From assembly GCF_017368475.1 (NCBI RefSeq), contig NZ_JAFNJE010000014.1:1-64000 (forward strand): a stretch of DNA of 64,000 nt, in the 5' to 3' direction. The translations under genes and the position numbers were made by a program. Shown here in pieces: positions 18,834-28,381 of the stretch. The DNA is from Alteromonas sp. 5E99-2 (GTDB lineage: Bacteria; Pseudomonadota; Gammaproteobacteria; Enterobacterales; Alteromonadaceae). The notes below the pieces were generated by a model. That model had not been told where the DNA came from, did not search any database, and saw only the letters and a list, made by a program, of their open reading frames with translations. Position 1 is the stretch's first letter, and every line of letters begins with the position of its first letter.

Positions 18834-19601
18834 ATGAAAAAACTCGCGTTATCACTTACCGCACTAGCCCTACTTGGCGCAGGAACTTCATTTGCTCATG
18901 ACGGTGAAGATCACTCAATTGAAGCGAAAGTAAGAGAAGCGATGGAGTCTGAAATAAGAACCGAAGCCGAGGTTAAGCGAGATAGAAACCGCAGACCTGT
19001 GCAAACATTGCAGTTCTTTGGTTTAGAAAGCGACATGAAAGTCGCTGAGCTTATTCCTGGCGGTGGTTGGTACACTAAGCTTATATACCCAGCAGTTGCT
19101 GATCACGGCGAATACTACGCAGCTATTGGTACTGGTCGATTAAAAAGTTCTTTAGGAAAAGATCCTGCGTTTTCCAAAATGAAAATAGTCGCTGAAGATG
19201 CAAAATTCAATCGTGAAGAAGGCGCGCGCTTACTTTCTTTAGAAATCGATTCGCTAGAAGTCAAAGACTTAGACATGGTGTTGACGTTCAGAAACTACCA
19301 CAACTTTGATGAAGCGGGTCGCCGTGCCATGAACAAAGTGGCTTTTGAAGCCTTAAAGCCAGGTGGTATTTACGGTGTTGTAGACCACACTAAGCGCCAC
19401 ATGGAACCAGATACACGTTCAAACAGACGTCGCGTAGACCCAGTATTGGCGATAAAAGAAATTCAAGAAGCGGGTTTTGAGTTTGTTGATTACTCAACAC
19501 TTCATTATCGTGAAGACGACGAGTTGCGTTATGAAGTTGGTGTTAAATCGGTTACTGGTAATTCAGACAGATTCACATTCAAGTTCAAAAAACCTGAATA
19601 A
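18834..19601 (+). CDS. Exported class I methyltransferase-like protein
   Basis: 255 aa. It carries a clear Sec signal peptide (MKKLALSLTALALLGAGTSFA) followed by a His/Asp-rich start (HDGEDHS). The body fits the predicted methyltransferase group COG4798: MKVAELIPGGGWYTK in place of motif I, MVLTFRNYHNF, and ALKPGGIYGVVDH. SAM is not known in the periplasm, so either it is not a methyltransferase in practice or it uses another ligand. Second gene after the secreted amidohydrolase. Confidence 0.8.
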   Translation: MKKLALSLTALALLGAGTSFAHDGEDHSIEAKVREAMESEIRTEAEVKRDRNRRPVQTLQFFGLESDMKVAELIPGGGWYTKLIYPAVADHGEYYAAIGTGRLKSSLGKDPAFSKMKIVAEDAKFNREEGARLLSLEIDSLEVKDLDMVLTFRNYHNFDEAGRRAMNKVAFEALKPGGIYGVVDHTKRHMEPDTRSNRRRVDPVLAIKEIQEAGFEFVDYSTLHYREDDELRYEVGVKSVTGNSDRFTFKFKKPE

Positions 19602-19620
19602 GAAAAAACAGAGTTAAAAC

Positions 19621-19660
19621 ATAAAATGCCAATCAGTTTCGCTGATTGGCATTTTTTATT
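19621..19660. terminator. Bidirectional rho-independent terminator
   Basis: A 12-bp perfect stem (AATGCCAATCAG with CTGATTGGCATT, loop TTTCG) is followed by TTTTTATT on the plus strand and by ATTTTATGTTTT on the minus strand. It lies between the convergent methyltransferase-like gene and tusA. Confidence 0.9.
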
Positions 19661-19667
19661 GGCCTTT

Positions 19668-19904
19668 TTATTGGTCTTTTTTGACGACAAACCGATAAGG
19701 TAGAGTTTCGTCCTGTTTTGCCACTAAGGTGTGGTTCATATAGTGGCAGAAACTGGGAATATCTCTTTTGGTTGCTGGATCGTCAGCAATCACTTCAACG
19801 GTTTGCCCTATCTCCATTTTACGCAACTGAACTCGCACCATCATAACGGGCTCAGGGCATAATAAGCCCAAAGTATCCAAGGTGTGATCCGCGTTAAAAG
19901 ACAT
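19668..19904 (-). CDS. tusA: Sulfur carrier protein TusA
   Basis: 78 aa from the ATG four bases after the pyrE stop; E. coli TusA has 81. The [16 protein letters not shown] motif carries the persulfide cysteine, and [14 protein letters not shown] is characteristic. It passes sulfur in tRNA 2-thiouridine synthesis and other sulfur routes. A longer frame running into pyrE is open but not conserved in sense. Last gene of an rph-pyrE-tusA operon. Confidence 0.9.
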   Translation of the reverse strand: MSFNADHTLDTLGLLCPEPVMMVRVQLRKMEIGQTVEVIADDPATKRDIPSFCHYMNHTLVAKQDETLPYRFVVKKDQ

Positions 19905-19908
19905 AGTC

Positions 19909-20550
19909 TTAGATACCGTATTTCGCACGGTATGCAGCAACAGCGTCGACGTGCTCGTGTAAATCACCATGTTCTTCAACATAGGTCATTACATCGGCTA
20001 AGCTCACTATAGACACCACTTGTGTGTTGAAGTCACGTTCTACTTCTTGAATAGCCGACAACTCGCCTTTGCCTCGCTCTTGTCTATCAAGTGCGATTAA
20101 CACTCCCGACAAATTCGCGCCTTGTTGTTCAATTAACGTCATGGATTCGCGAATAGCCGTACCCGCGGTGATAACGTCATCCACTAAAAGTACATTGCCC
20201 GACAATGGGCTACCTACTAAATTGCCGCCTTCGCCGTGAGTTTTTGCTTCTTTTCGATTAAAGCAATACGGCACATCAATATTGTGATGTTCTACCAGCG
20301 AAACCGCTATAGTTGTCGCAATTGGAATGCCTTTATACGCCGGACCAAACAATACATCAAAGCTAATCCCTGCATCGACAATAGCCGATGCATAGTAACG
20401 TCCAAGCTTGGCTAAATCACCGCCAGTGTTAAACAGGCCCGCATTAAAGAAGTAAGGACTTACTCTTCCACTTTTCAATGTGAATTCGCCAAATTTTAAT
20501 ACGCCTCGCTCAATGGCAAAGGCAATAAACGCTTTTTGATAATCTTTCAT
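19909..20550 (-). CDS. pyrE: Orotate phosphoribosyltransferase
   Basis: 213 aa, same length as the enteric enzyme. Converts orotate and PRPP to OMP in pyrimidine synthesis. [38 protein letters not shown] and the PRPP motif [13 protein letters not shown] are present. Its ATG overlaps the rph stop by one base (TAATG), indicating translational coupling with rph. Confidence 0.97.
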   Translation of the reverse strand: MKDYQKAFIAFAIERGVLKFGEFTLKSGRVSPYFFNAGLFNTGGDLAKLGRYYASAIVDAGISFDVLFGPAYKGIPIATTIAVSLVEHHNIDVPYCFNRKEAKTHGEGGNLVGSPLSGNVLLVDDVITAGTAIRESMTLIEQQGANLSGVLIALDRQERGKGELSAIQEVERDFNTQVVSIVSLADVMTYVEEHGDLHEHVDAVAAYRAKYGI

Positions 20551-21263
20551 TAGTTCAACGCTGTTTTCTGTATATCGAAAAGTTCTTTTAAGCCGCTTTT
20601 TGCAAGCTGTAGCATTTCATCCATTTCATCAAAGGTGAACGGTTCGCCTTCAGCGGTACCTTGCACTTCAATAAGGCTGCCCGTTTCTGTCATTACAACA
20701 TTCATGTCGGTTTCAGCAATGGAATCTTCTGTGTATTCAAGGTCAGCAACGGCTTCGCCATTAACAATTCCCACAGACAAGGCTGCAATCATGTGTTTCA
20801 GTGGGTTTGCTTTAATAATACCTTTTGAACGCAAATAAGTAAGTGCATCAACCAAAGCCACACAAGCGCCGGTAATAGACGCAGTACGAGTACCGCCGTC
20901 TGCTTGAATAACGTCGCAGTCGATAATAATGGTGTTTTCACCTAATAGCTTTAAATCAACCGCGGCACGCAATGAACGGGCAATTAAACGCTGAATTTCT
21001 AATGTTCTGCCACCTTGCTTACCTCTGGCCGCTTCACGCTGGCTGCGGGTATGGGTTGCACGAGGTAACATGCTGTATTCAGCAGTCACCCAACCTTTAC
21101 CTTGGCCTTTCATGAATCTAGGAACGCCTTCTTCTACTGTTGCGTTACATAATACTTTGGTATTGCCAAACTCAACCAATACTGAGCCTTCAGCATGACA
21201 GGTGTATTGACGGGTAATCGTAACAGGTCGAATTTGACTAACAGTTCTGCCGCATGAGCGCAT
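20550..21263 (-). CDS. rph: Ribonuclease PH
   Basis: 237 aa from the ATG giving MRSCGRT, matching the family start (MRPSGRT in E. coli). A phosphate-dependent 3' exoribonuclease that trims tRNA ends. [44 protein letters not shown] and [16 protein letters not shown] are all present. The frame stays open 36 codons upstream but those residues are not conserved. Arranged as rph-pyrE with yicC divergent, as in many gammaproteobacteria. Confidence 0.96.
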   Translation of the reverse strand: MRSCGRTVSQIRPVTITRQYTCHAEGSVLVEFGNTKVLCNATVEEGVPRFMKGQGKGWVTAEYSMLPRATHTRSQREAARGKQGGRTLEIQRLIARSLRAAVDLKLLGENTIIIDCDVIQADGGTRTASITGACVALVDALTYLRSKGIIKANPLKHMIAALSVGIVNGEAVADLEYTEDSIAETDMNVVMTETGSLIEVQGTAEGEPFTFDEMDEMLQLAKSGLKELFDIQKTALN

Positions 21264-21446
21264 TTTATGATTCCTAGATAATGATAATAACTTGCCGGAA
21301 TTATACATTAATAATTGTAAATGCAGTGTCAGAAATTTCGCCTTCCATTGAAAAACAACAAACTTATGCAATTGCCATTGAATTCGTCTGGCGCATGCAC
21401 GACTATAAGCACCTTAAAAATTTCATTCGCAACAAAGAGTACCCTT

Positions 21447-22310
21447 ATGATTTACAGTATGACCGCCTTCGCCCGCAAAGAAATTAAAGGAGAGTGGGGT
21501 ACCGCCACGTGGGAAATTCGCTCGGTCAACCAACGTTTTCTAGAAACCTACTTTCGTCTACCTGAACAATTTCGTTCACTGGAACCTGTTTTAAGAGAGC
21601 GATTCAAAAAACAGCTTCAGCGCGGAAAAGTAGAATGCGCCCTTCGCTTCGCAAGTAACGACGCAGCAGCTAGTTCACTTCAGCTCAATGAAAGCTTAGC
21701 AAAACAACTACTAGACGCCGCAGAATGGGTACAATCACAAGGCCAATCGTCAGGTGTCAACCCAGTAGACATATTGCGCTGGCCTGGTGTTTTAAGTGCG
21801 AAAGAAACCGATATGGACGAACTCAACGCCACATTACTAACCGCGTTTGACGAAACACTAAACGAGTTTATCGAAGCCCGCGCTTCTGAAGGCAGCAGCC
21901 TAAAAGCGCTTATCGAACAGCGCCTAGACAACATTACTGTAGAAGTTGAAAAAGTTGCAGCCCACCTGCCCACCATTATGGATTGGCAAAAAGACCGCCT
22001 TCAAAGCAAATTCGACGAAGCCAAAGTCGAACTGGAAGCTGGCCGTTTAGAACAAGAAATGATTATGCTTGCGCAAAAAATCGATGTTGCCGAAGAGCTA
22101 GACAGGCTAAACACTCATGTTGCGGAAACCAAAAAAATCTTAAAGAAAGGCGGTGCTGTAGGCCGACGCCTAGACTTTATGATGCAAGAGTTTAACCGCG
22201 AATCTAATACGCTGGGCTCTAAATCAATTAACACTGAAATCACACAATCAGCGGTTGAATTGAAGGTATTGATAGAGCAAATGCGAGAACAGATCCAGAA
22301 TATTGAGTAG
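21447..22310 (+). CDS. yicC: YicC family endoribonuclease
   Basis: 287 aa from the ATG giving MIYSMTAFAR, identical in length to E. coli YicC. Conserved parts include SVNQRFLETYFRLPEQ, RGKVEC near residue 60, and the C-terminal GRRLDFMMQEFNRESNTLGSK. The family has been shown to be an endoribonuclease linked with PNPase in small-RNA decay. Divergent from rph. The start has AGAG upstream; an upstream extension to 21321 is open but unconserved. Confidence 0.93.
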   Translation: MIYSMTAFARKEIKGEWGTATWEIRSVNQRFLETYFRLPEQFRSLEPVLRERFKKQLQRGKVECALRFASNDAAASSLQLNESLAKQLLDAAEWVQSQGQSSGVNPVDILRWPGVLSAKETDMDELNATLLTAFDETLNEFIEARASEGSSLKALIEQRLDNITVEVEKVAAHLPTIMDWQKDRLQSKFDEAKVELEAGRLEQEMIMLAQKIDVAEELDRLNTHVAETKKILKKGGAVGRRLDFMMQEFNRESNTLGSKSINTEITQSAVELKVLIEQMREQIQNIE

Positions 22311-22444
22311 GGTTTTATTCGACCATGCCAATTATTCATAGAAATAGTGGCATGATGTGACGTTAAGAGTGCCTTTTCGATTTAAACCTTACTATTGTTG
22401 ATTTCGACTAAACATCAACTTTTTATTATTTTCACAGGAAGACA

Positions 22445-23821
22445 ATGAAATATTCAGTCTTAACTCTTTTAGCCTCTTTTTTGTTGTTAATAGCAAATTG
22501 GAATTTAGCTTACGCATCGGGAAAAGATACGTCTCCTATATCTGAGTCTATTAATCAGCAATTGGCTAAAAATAGTGAAAGGTATGGCGTAGTTGGACAG
22601 TCTGTTTTAATTCTAAAAAACCATCAGCACTTTTATCAAGGGCATCACGGATTTGCGAACTTAGAGCTGGGCGTTAGTGTTAACGAAAAACACATTTTTC
22701 CCAGCTACTCAATAACCAAACTATTTACAAGCGTGTTAATGATGCAGCAGGTTGAGCAAGGAAATGTCGTGCTTAGCAACTCAATACGTGAGTATTTGCC
22801 TTATCTTCCTAAAAAATGGCAACCAGTAACGGTAGAACACCTACTTAATCACACGTCTGGCATTCCTCGTTATTTCGATAAAGCAATAAACCAAGGTAGC
22901 TTTTTACCAACCAAAAAAGCGGTCTTCTTATCTCTTATTGATGACCCAGAACATTTCAAATTGGGCACAATGAACAGCTATAACAATACGAACTACCTTC
23001 TGCTTTCTGCGATTTTAGAAGCTAAAACAGGTAAGTCTTATAAAGAATTAGTAGCAGACGTGATAATCACACCTTTAGAGCTAGAAAACACAGGGCACAC
23101 TAGTGCAAAAGACATAATTAAAAATCATGTATCTAGTTACTGAGGTTCTAATGGGCTAATACGCAAAAATATAAATATTGATTGGCCTGAATATACATTC
23201 CCTCATTCTGCTCTTTACTCCACCCCTAACGATCTCGCAACGTTTATGACCGCTTTAGTATCAGGAAAGTTCGTCAGCCAAAAAACACTGAAACAAATGT
23301 GGAAACCCATGAAACTTAGTGATGGAAGAAATGGTCGTTATGCATTTGGGTTTGAGTATGATTTTGAAGATGGATATAACCTGTTCGGCCATGATGGCGG
23401 AAATCATGTAAAGCTACGTCATTATGTTAATCCTAAAAATAGTTTAGATAGCTATACGTTAGTTTATGCAACCAATGGGAATGCCCATGACGTTTGGACT
23501 GATGTGTTAGCAGATAGTGTAATGGCAATTGTCGCCCCAAAAAAATTCAGAATGGCTGTACTTAAAGAACAGTTTTTAGAAGCTGTATTAGAAAACGACA
23601 ATAGAAAGCTAGAACAAGTATACCAAGCTGTATCAAACACTTTCGATGGTGATGATGTACAAATTGAGCGCTTTTTTCTTTATCGCGCTTATGCCCTTAG
23701 ATATGGCAGTGGTCCCGAGTCGTCAATTCCAGCTTTCAAATTCTTAATAACAAAGCATCCTCACTCCGAAGACGCTCGGCAAGGTTTAGTTGATACAGAA
23801 TCAGTCATTGGAAAGAAATAA
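22445..23821 (+). pseudogene. Serine hydrolase (class C beta-lactamase-like) with one in-frame stop
   Basis: One reading frame of 459 codons runs from an ATG with AGGAAG upstream, but a TGA interrupts it at 23141-23143. Before it stand a signal peptide, S89-I-T-K92 (the SxxK nucleophile) and YNNTNY; after it, with no frame change, come GLIRKNINIDW, HSALYSTPNDLATFM and the HDGGN motif, which lies on the wrong side of the stop. A C-terminal TPR-like tail follows. The change looks like a single CGA-to-TGA transition. No homing or IS sequence is involved. Either a recent pseudogene or a sequencing error. Confidence 0.85.
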
Positions 23822-23858
23822 CTTACGAGCCCTACTCAAGATGCTCCAAACACACAAG

Positions 23859-25808
23859 CTAATGTAATTCAGCAATACCGCTGTTTTCTTTGGGCTTTGT
23901 TACAAACATTAATTTCTCAATAGAGTGGGCATCGATTAGTTGTTTTCGCGTACCTAAGACCTTGTCTTTAACTGGAGAATAAAGATCACCATCATATGTA
24001 AAAATGCCGTCTTTTGATTGAAATATCAGGCTATTTCCCACAGGAATAACGATTCCATCAATTGGCGGGTTAAGCGACATATCGACCACCCGCTCTCCCC
24101 AATATAGATGCTTATCTTTATAAAAAACAAGCTCATCTTGTAAGTTTAAACGAGCATAATAGTTTTCACCTGAATTCATTATTATTGACGATTGAAAAGA
24201 CAATAAATCGAATTTTTCAAGGTAGTAGCTATTATTGCGCTTCGTTGCTATTAAGATTGTGCTTTCGTCACTAAATCCATCGAGTACAGCCGAGAAATAA
24301 GGCGGCATAGTATGTACTTTAGTACTCTTATCATTTAACGAATACTCATACAATGTCTGCCCTAGCCCATAATAAATCTTACTCTCATTTTTAGACCAAA
24401 CAGGAGCCCGACGTATCGTCAAACCTTTAGGATTGTCATTTATCAAACGTTGCTGGCCATTATCTAAAACGTAAACTTGCGGTCTTCCTGCTCGATAAGA
24501 AACAAACGCGACTCTTTTTCCTGAAGGAGAATATCGTCCTAAATAGTCTTGGCCTGTTGAACTAATAAGAGGGTAACTTTTTCCTTGTTGAGGCTGTAGT
24601 TCAATTAAGTCGGTATCATTCTGTGAATAAGTTACAGCAATTTTATTGCCATTGGGATGAAACTCTGGGTTAAACACCCGATGAAAACCAAAAAGCGGAA
24701 TATCTTGTTTGTCGCCGTTTAAACCAAGTGTAAAAAGTTTATTTTCATTGTGAACCAATATTTTTTCATTATCAGGATGCCAACTGATCTCTGTAAACCC
24801 AATTGGCATACTATAAATAGAGTCAGACAAATAATGTTCAATAAGAGAAAAAATACGAATTGCGAGCTTCCCATCTGCGGCCTCTCCCGCTATGGCTAAC
24901 TTACTTCCATCGTTCGTGATTGCGATTCTGTACGGATCGAACCCCTCACTGTTTTTCAATATTGTTACCTGTTTTCCAGATACTTTATCTCTTTGAATTA
25001 GCTTTATTTTTGCAGAGTTATTTGCAGGCAATTCTACTAATAAATAATATAGATACAGCTGGTTATCGACGACTTTCCAAATTCTACTTGGTTCATTAAT
25101 TTCAAATAACCGAGCTAGCCTTGTGCCATCAAATGATAATTGTCCTACCCATTCTTTGCTTTTTTCTCGAGTAATAAAATAAAAGTGTTCGTCATTGAAA
25201 CTCCACGTAAGCGATTGGTAGTCTTTTTGACCAGATAAAACAATTCGTTCCCCCCCTGTCTCAAGGTCTTTTACAACGATCTCATTCGCCTCTGTCACTT
25301 GTCGAATAAAGGCTAAATACTTACCGTTAGACGAGTAAACAGGATTAAAGTCGTATGCAGCAGAAGATGTAACAGGCTCTAATTTTCCAGAAAATTCTTC
25401 ATTACTATTCATTGATTGTGAAAACATAAATACAACAAATATAGATAAAGTAGCACTGACAAATATCCACCATTTTCCATATGAGGTATTGTCTTTGGAA
25501 AAAGTAGGACAAACTTCTAAGCTATAACCCCGCTTAGGGTGGGTCAAAATATAAGTCGGATTTTTTGCATCGTCCCCCAACACCTTTCTAAGTTGAGCAA
25601 TGCATCTTTGTACAGCCCCAGGACTAAAGGTGGTGTTAGGCCATAAAGCATTAAAAAGTGTTTCCTGAGTAATAACTTGTGTTGGATGACTGGCTAAATA
25701 GGCCAACACATCCATTACTCTTGGCTCAATAGACACCTGAGCGCCATTAATAGTCAAACAGCTTCGTTCAACGTCAACTTTGATACTGTTCAAATTAAAC
25801 GTTTTCAT
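23859..25808 (-). CDS. CadC-like winged-helix regulator with membrane helix and beta-propeller
   Basis: 649 aa from the ATG at 25808 (a GTG five codons earlier is possible). Residues 1-105 form an OmpR/PhoB-type winged helix (TFSPGAVQRCIAQLRKVLGDD, then YILTHPKRGYSLE). A single membrane helix follows (WWIFVSATLSIFVVFMFSQS, about 120-140). The rest is a TolB-like propeller with repeats such as DFNPVYSSNGKYLAFIRQ and FNPEFHPNGNKIAVTYSQ. The design is a membrane-bound one-component regulator sensing outside the cytoplasm. It is divergent from the serine hydrolase at 25957 and likely controls it and perhaps the broken one at 22445. Confidence 0.82.
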   Translation of the reverse strand: MKTFNLNSIKVDVERSCLTINGAQVSIEPRVMDVLAYLASHPTQVITQETLFNALWPNTTFSPGAVQRCIAQLRKVLGDDAKNPTYILTHPKRGYSLEVCPTFSKDNTSYGKWWIFVSATLSIFVVFMFSQSMNSNEEFSGKLEPVTSSAAYDFNPVYSSNGKYLAFIRQVTEANEIVVKDLETGGERIVLSGQKDYQSLTWSFNDEHFYFITREKSKEWVGQLSFDGTRLARLFEINEPSRIWKVVDNQLYLYYLLVELPANNSAKIKLIQRDKVSGKQVTILKNSEGFDPYRIAITNDGSKLAIAGEAADGKLAIRIFSLIEHYLSDSIYSMPIGFTEISWHPDNEKILVHNENKLFTLGLNGDKQDIPLFGFHRVFNPEFHPNGNKIAVTYSQNDTDLIELQPQQGKSYPLISSTGQDYLGRYSPSGKRVAFVSYRAGRPQVYVLDNGQQRLINDNPKGLTIRRAPVWSKNESKIYYGLGQTLYEYSLNDKSTKVHTMPPYFSAVLDGFSDESTILIATKRNNSYYLEKFDLLSFQSSIIMNSGENYYARLNLQDELVFYKDKHLYWGERVVDMSLNPPIDGIVIPVGNSLIFQSKDGIFTYDGDLYSPVKDKVLGTRKQLIDAHSIEKLMFVTKPKENSGIAELH

Positions 25809-25956
25809 CACTTTAAAACTCACTTAACCAATTGATTTTTATAAACATCAACAAATCATCAGATAAAAATCGAAATTTCAATATAGGCAAATAGTAAGGA
25901 ACAAAGCTTTAATATTTTTCACTTTCAAAACTTATATTTACAAAGGAAAAAGTAAA

Positions 25957-27093
25957 ATGAAATTCATCTTGTATATCGTGCTTTTTATTACCAGCTATAA
26001 GGCTATGGCCGAGTCATACTATACAGATAATGTGCTTGAAACAAACGTTCCTATATTGATGAAAAAATATTATGTTCCCGGCATGGTCGTTGGTATTTTG
26101 GAAGAAGGTAAGGTCGCTAAATATTACTATTTTGGCTATAGCGACTTAACAACTAAACAAAAAGTAAATAAACACACCGCTTTTAACCTTGGTTCTATTT
26201 CAAAATCAGTGACGGCTTGGGGTGTAATGAAACTCGTCGAAAAAGGAAAAATAGAACTCGATACACCAATTCAAAATTATATTACGCGATGGCAAATTCC
26301 AAGCTCTCCATACAACCCATCGGGTGTCACTGTTCGACGATTGCTAAATCACACATCAGGACTATCACAACATGCTGTCCCTCAATATGAATTAAACGAA
26401 AACGTTCCGTCAATTGAAGTTTCACTCTCAGAAAGCGCTAATTTAGGAGGCGAAAAAGTTAGGCTGATTTATGAACCAGGAGAAAAATGGTCATATTCTG
26501 GCGGTGGTTATACGTTATTACAGTTATTAATTGAAGAAATCACAGGCCTGCCTTTTTCGACTTATATGGAAAAAGAAATATTGCACCCACTTGGCATGTT
26601 TAATAGCAGCTTTGAGCCAAACCTTGAACTACTGGAAAAATTAGCCAAGTCGTACGATCGAAACGGGCAAGAGACTGGTAGATTGAAATTTGCTGCGACG
26701 GGTTCTGCTGGATTGCAATCTACACCTCAAGATTTAGCTATTTTCGCTAACGCAGCGCTAACTTTAAGCAATAACCTTGTGGCAGGCCGAGGCGTACTAA
26801 AACCTCAAACTGTGTCAACGATGACATCCATTTCATCTAATGCAAAATTGCCTGATGGCAAACTAGCCCACAGGAATTACGGTCTTGGATACTTCGTTAC
26901 CAGCAAAAAGCCCTTATTTTTCGGGCATGGCGGTGACAATAGAGGCTGGCACTCTCGTTTTATTGTGTATCCAAAAACAAAGAATGGAATTGTTATTTTA
27001 ACTAATAGCTCCAATGGTTTTTGGATGGCAGAAAATCTAAATTGTTTATTGGCGAAAGTGCTATCTGACGATAATGGTGAAAAATGCGTTTAA
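25957..27093 (+). CDS. Serine hydrolase, beta-lactamase class C / PBP4* family
   Basis: 378 aa, start preceded by AAAGGAAA. Signal peptide MKFILYIVLFITSYKAMA, nucleophile motif S80-I-S-K83, KWSYSGGGY (the YxN-like element is YSG) and FFGHGGDNRGW as the KTG-like element. Such enzymes include D-aminopeptidases, esterases and carboxypeptidases; few are true beta-lactamases, so drug resistance should not be assumed. Divergent from the CadC-like regulator, 133-148 bases away. Confidence 0.83.
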   Translation: MKFILYIVLFITSYKAMAESYYTDNVLETNVPILMKKYYVPGMVVGILEEGKVAKYYYFGYSDLTTKQKVNKHTAFNLGSISKSVTAWGVMKLVEKGKIELDTPIQNYITRWQIPSSPYNPSGVTVRRLLNHTSGLSQHAVPQYELNENVPSIEVSLSESANLGGEKVRLIYEPGEKWSYSGGGYTLLQLLIEEITGLPFSTYMEKEILHPLGMFNSSFEPNLELLEKLAKSYDRNGQETGRLKFAATGSAGLQSTPQDLAIFANAALTLSNNLVAGRGVLKPQTVSTMTSISSNAKLPDGKLAHRNYGLGYFVTSKKPLFFGHGGDNRGWHSRFIVYPKTKNGIVILTNSSNGFWMAENLNCLLAKVLSDDNGEKCV

Positions 27094-27178
27094 TATTACT
27101 GGCAAGACTAAAGCAGATTTCGGCTCTTTCGCTTCTATACAAATAACACTAAAAACAAGAACCAAAATCATGAAAACC

Positions 27179-27337
27179 TTATTCGTTTCTTAATGCCTTA
27201 ATAGGGTCCTGTTTTAAGGTTTTATTAATGGGCACGAACGTAACGCCCATAGCCATTAAAAACAGCCCTATCCATATAAGCGATGTTAGTAGCCAATTGA
27301 TGGGTATAAACACGTTTACTGGAGTAGCCATGACGTA
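27179..27337 (-). pseudogene. Remnant of an ABC transporter permease (MacB/FtsX type), C-terminus
   Basis: On the minus strand a 52-codon open stretch encodes a membrane helix (INWLLTSLIWIGLFLMAMG) and ends in QDPIKALRNE before TAA. The ending P-x-x-ALR-x-E is the typical C-terminus of MacB/FtsX-like permeases with the last membrane helix just before it. The frame closes upstream at a stop (27338-27340), and no more of the transporter can be seen, so only the tail survives. Confidence 0.6.
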
Positions 27338-27340
27338 TTA

Positions 27341-27517
27341 ACTACTCAGTTTTTAGAATTAGATATTCAAGACATAAAACGCCCGATATTGTCACAACGA
27401 GAATTCAATTATAATAGAATAAGGCCTTTTTTTACTATTAACCCTGATGCCTCATCTATCTTATATTCGCAATGGGGAGAAACGAATCAAAACATGGTTT
27501 ATCTAAAAATCGATTAA
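27341..27517 (+). pseudogene. Remnant of a beta-propeller protein, C-terminus
   Basis: On the plus strand 58 codons before a TAA read like the last blade of a TolB-like propeller: FFTINPDASSILYSQWGE then NMVYLKID. This pattern ends many winged-helix/propeller regulators. No start codon or upstream domain is in frame. It abuts the permease remnant with only a few bases between, which suggests a deletion junction near 27338. Confidence 0.45.
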
Positions 27518-27763
27518 TTATTACCTTCCAGTTAATAAAGTTTTCAGTCTCTGCAAAACAAATATTTATAACTCATCAAGTACTAGTTACTGCAACCCAA
27601 CACCTAACAATTACTAAAAACCTTTGTTCCAAATTTGTTATTTCTTGGGTTTAGGTCTAGTGTCAAAGATTAAAAGAAAAATGTCTGATTTAGCACATTT
27701 ACTCAGGAAAATACTGATGACATTGAACTGCTTAATACTTTTAGCATGCTGTAGTGAAGCGCA
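27518..27763. other. AT-rich spacer with nothing recognised
   Basis: This is the rest of the 670-base gap between the serine hydrolase and the cupredoxin gene. I see no coding pattern, repeat or clear promoter; the promoter of the cupredoxin-phosphodiesterase pair should lie near its right end. A 60-codon frame at 27472-27654 overlaps the propeller remnant in another frame and looks random. Confidence 0.5.
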
Positions 27764-28381
27764 ATGAAAACCCGTTTCTTTGCTTTTTTTTTCGCCCTAA
27801 GTTCTAGTTTTTTATCTTTTGCCGATGCAGTGACACTGCGAGTTGTTGATCAAAACAACGAGCCTGTTGAGTTTGTCGTTATTGCCGCAAAAAATACTGG
27901 TGACACACCCATTCCTCTGAAAAGATCAGTATACATGGATCAAAAAAGAAGGCAGTTTGCGCCTCGAACTCTAGCCGTTCAAGCCGGCCAAAAAGTCATA
28001 TTTCCAAACAGCGATGATATACAACACCATATTTATAGTTTTTCCACGCCAAAACCCTTTCAAATTAGACTGTTTGAAGGTGGGGAACGAGAATCTGTGG
28101 TGTTCGATAAACCAGGTATTGTCGTGCTTGGTTGTAACATACACGACAACATGGTGGGTTATATATATGTTGCTGAAAACGAGTTAACCACAGTCACTGA
28201 TGAAACGGGCTCTGCGACAATAGATACATCTGAAACAGAGCTTTTAATTTGGCACCCTCGTTTATCGGCCACCAGTACTGAGCGCCAATCCATTGTTATT
28301 GATAGCGAAAAAAGTGAAGTCCAAACCCTTGAACTACAATTACTACCAGGTAGGGGCGTAACCTTAGGTGCTAGTCGTTGA
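27764..28381 (+). CDS. Periplasmic cupredoxin-like protein (methylamine-utilization type)
   Basis: 205 aa with a signal peptide ending SFLSFADA. The middle is a plastocyanin-like domain: FPNSDDIQHHIYSFS and LGCNIHDNMVGY give likely copper ligands H88 or H89, C124, H127 and M130, a type 1 site. The last 50 residues look like a small beta-sandwich. Such proteins are often annotated as methylamine utilization protein and are frequently paired with GGDEF/EAL genes. The stop overlaps the start of the next gene (TTGA), so the two are coupled; it may modulate the sensor part of that protein (inference). Confidence 0.8.
   Translation: MKTRFFAFFFALSSSFLSFADAVTLRVVDQNNEPVEFVVIAAKNTGDTPIPLKRSVYMDQKRRQFAPRTLAVQAGQKVIFPNSDDIQHHIYSFSTPKPFQIRLFEGGERESVVFDKPGIVVLGCNIHDNMVGYIYVAENELTTVTDETGSATIDTSETELLIWHPRLSATSTERQSIVIDSEKSEVQTLELQLLPGRGVTLGASR

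Noticed and set aside
20635-20838. Plus-strand frames opposite rph, purH, atpA, atpD and other minus-strand genes.
   Set aside because: They mirror strongly conserved genes, lack ribosome sites and have low-complexity antisense composition.
21264-21371. N-terminal extension of RNase PH by 36 residues.
   Set aside because: The family begins at MRxxGRT; the extension is unconserved and overlaps the divergent yicC promoter region.
23141-23143. TGA within the serine hydrolase as a selenocysteine or programmed read-through codon.
   Set aside because: The position is not a known catalytic site and no SECIS-like hairpin is evident just after it; a CGA-to-TGA change explains it more simply.
25957-27093. 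Serine hydrolase as an antibiotic-resistance beta-lactamase.
   Set aside because: The SxxK-YxG-HGG set is shared with esterases and peptidases; there is no AmpC-like KTG box and nothing in the context that suggests drug resistance.
27472-27654. A 60-codon plus-strand frame in the decayed gap as a small gene.
   Set aside because: No Shine-Dalgarno, random composition, and it overlaps in another frame the stretch that reads as a beta-propeller tail.
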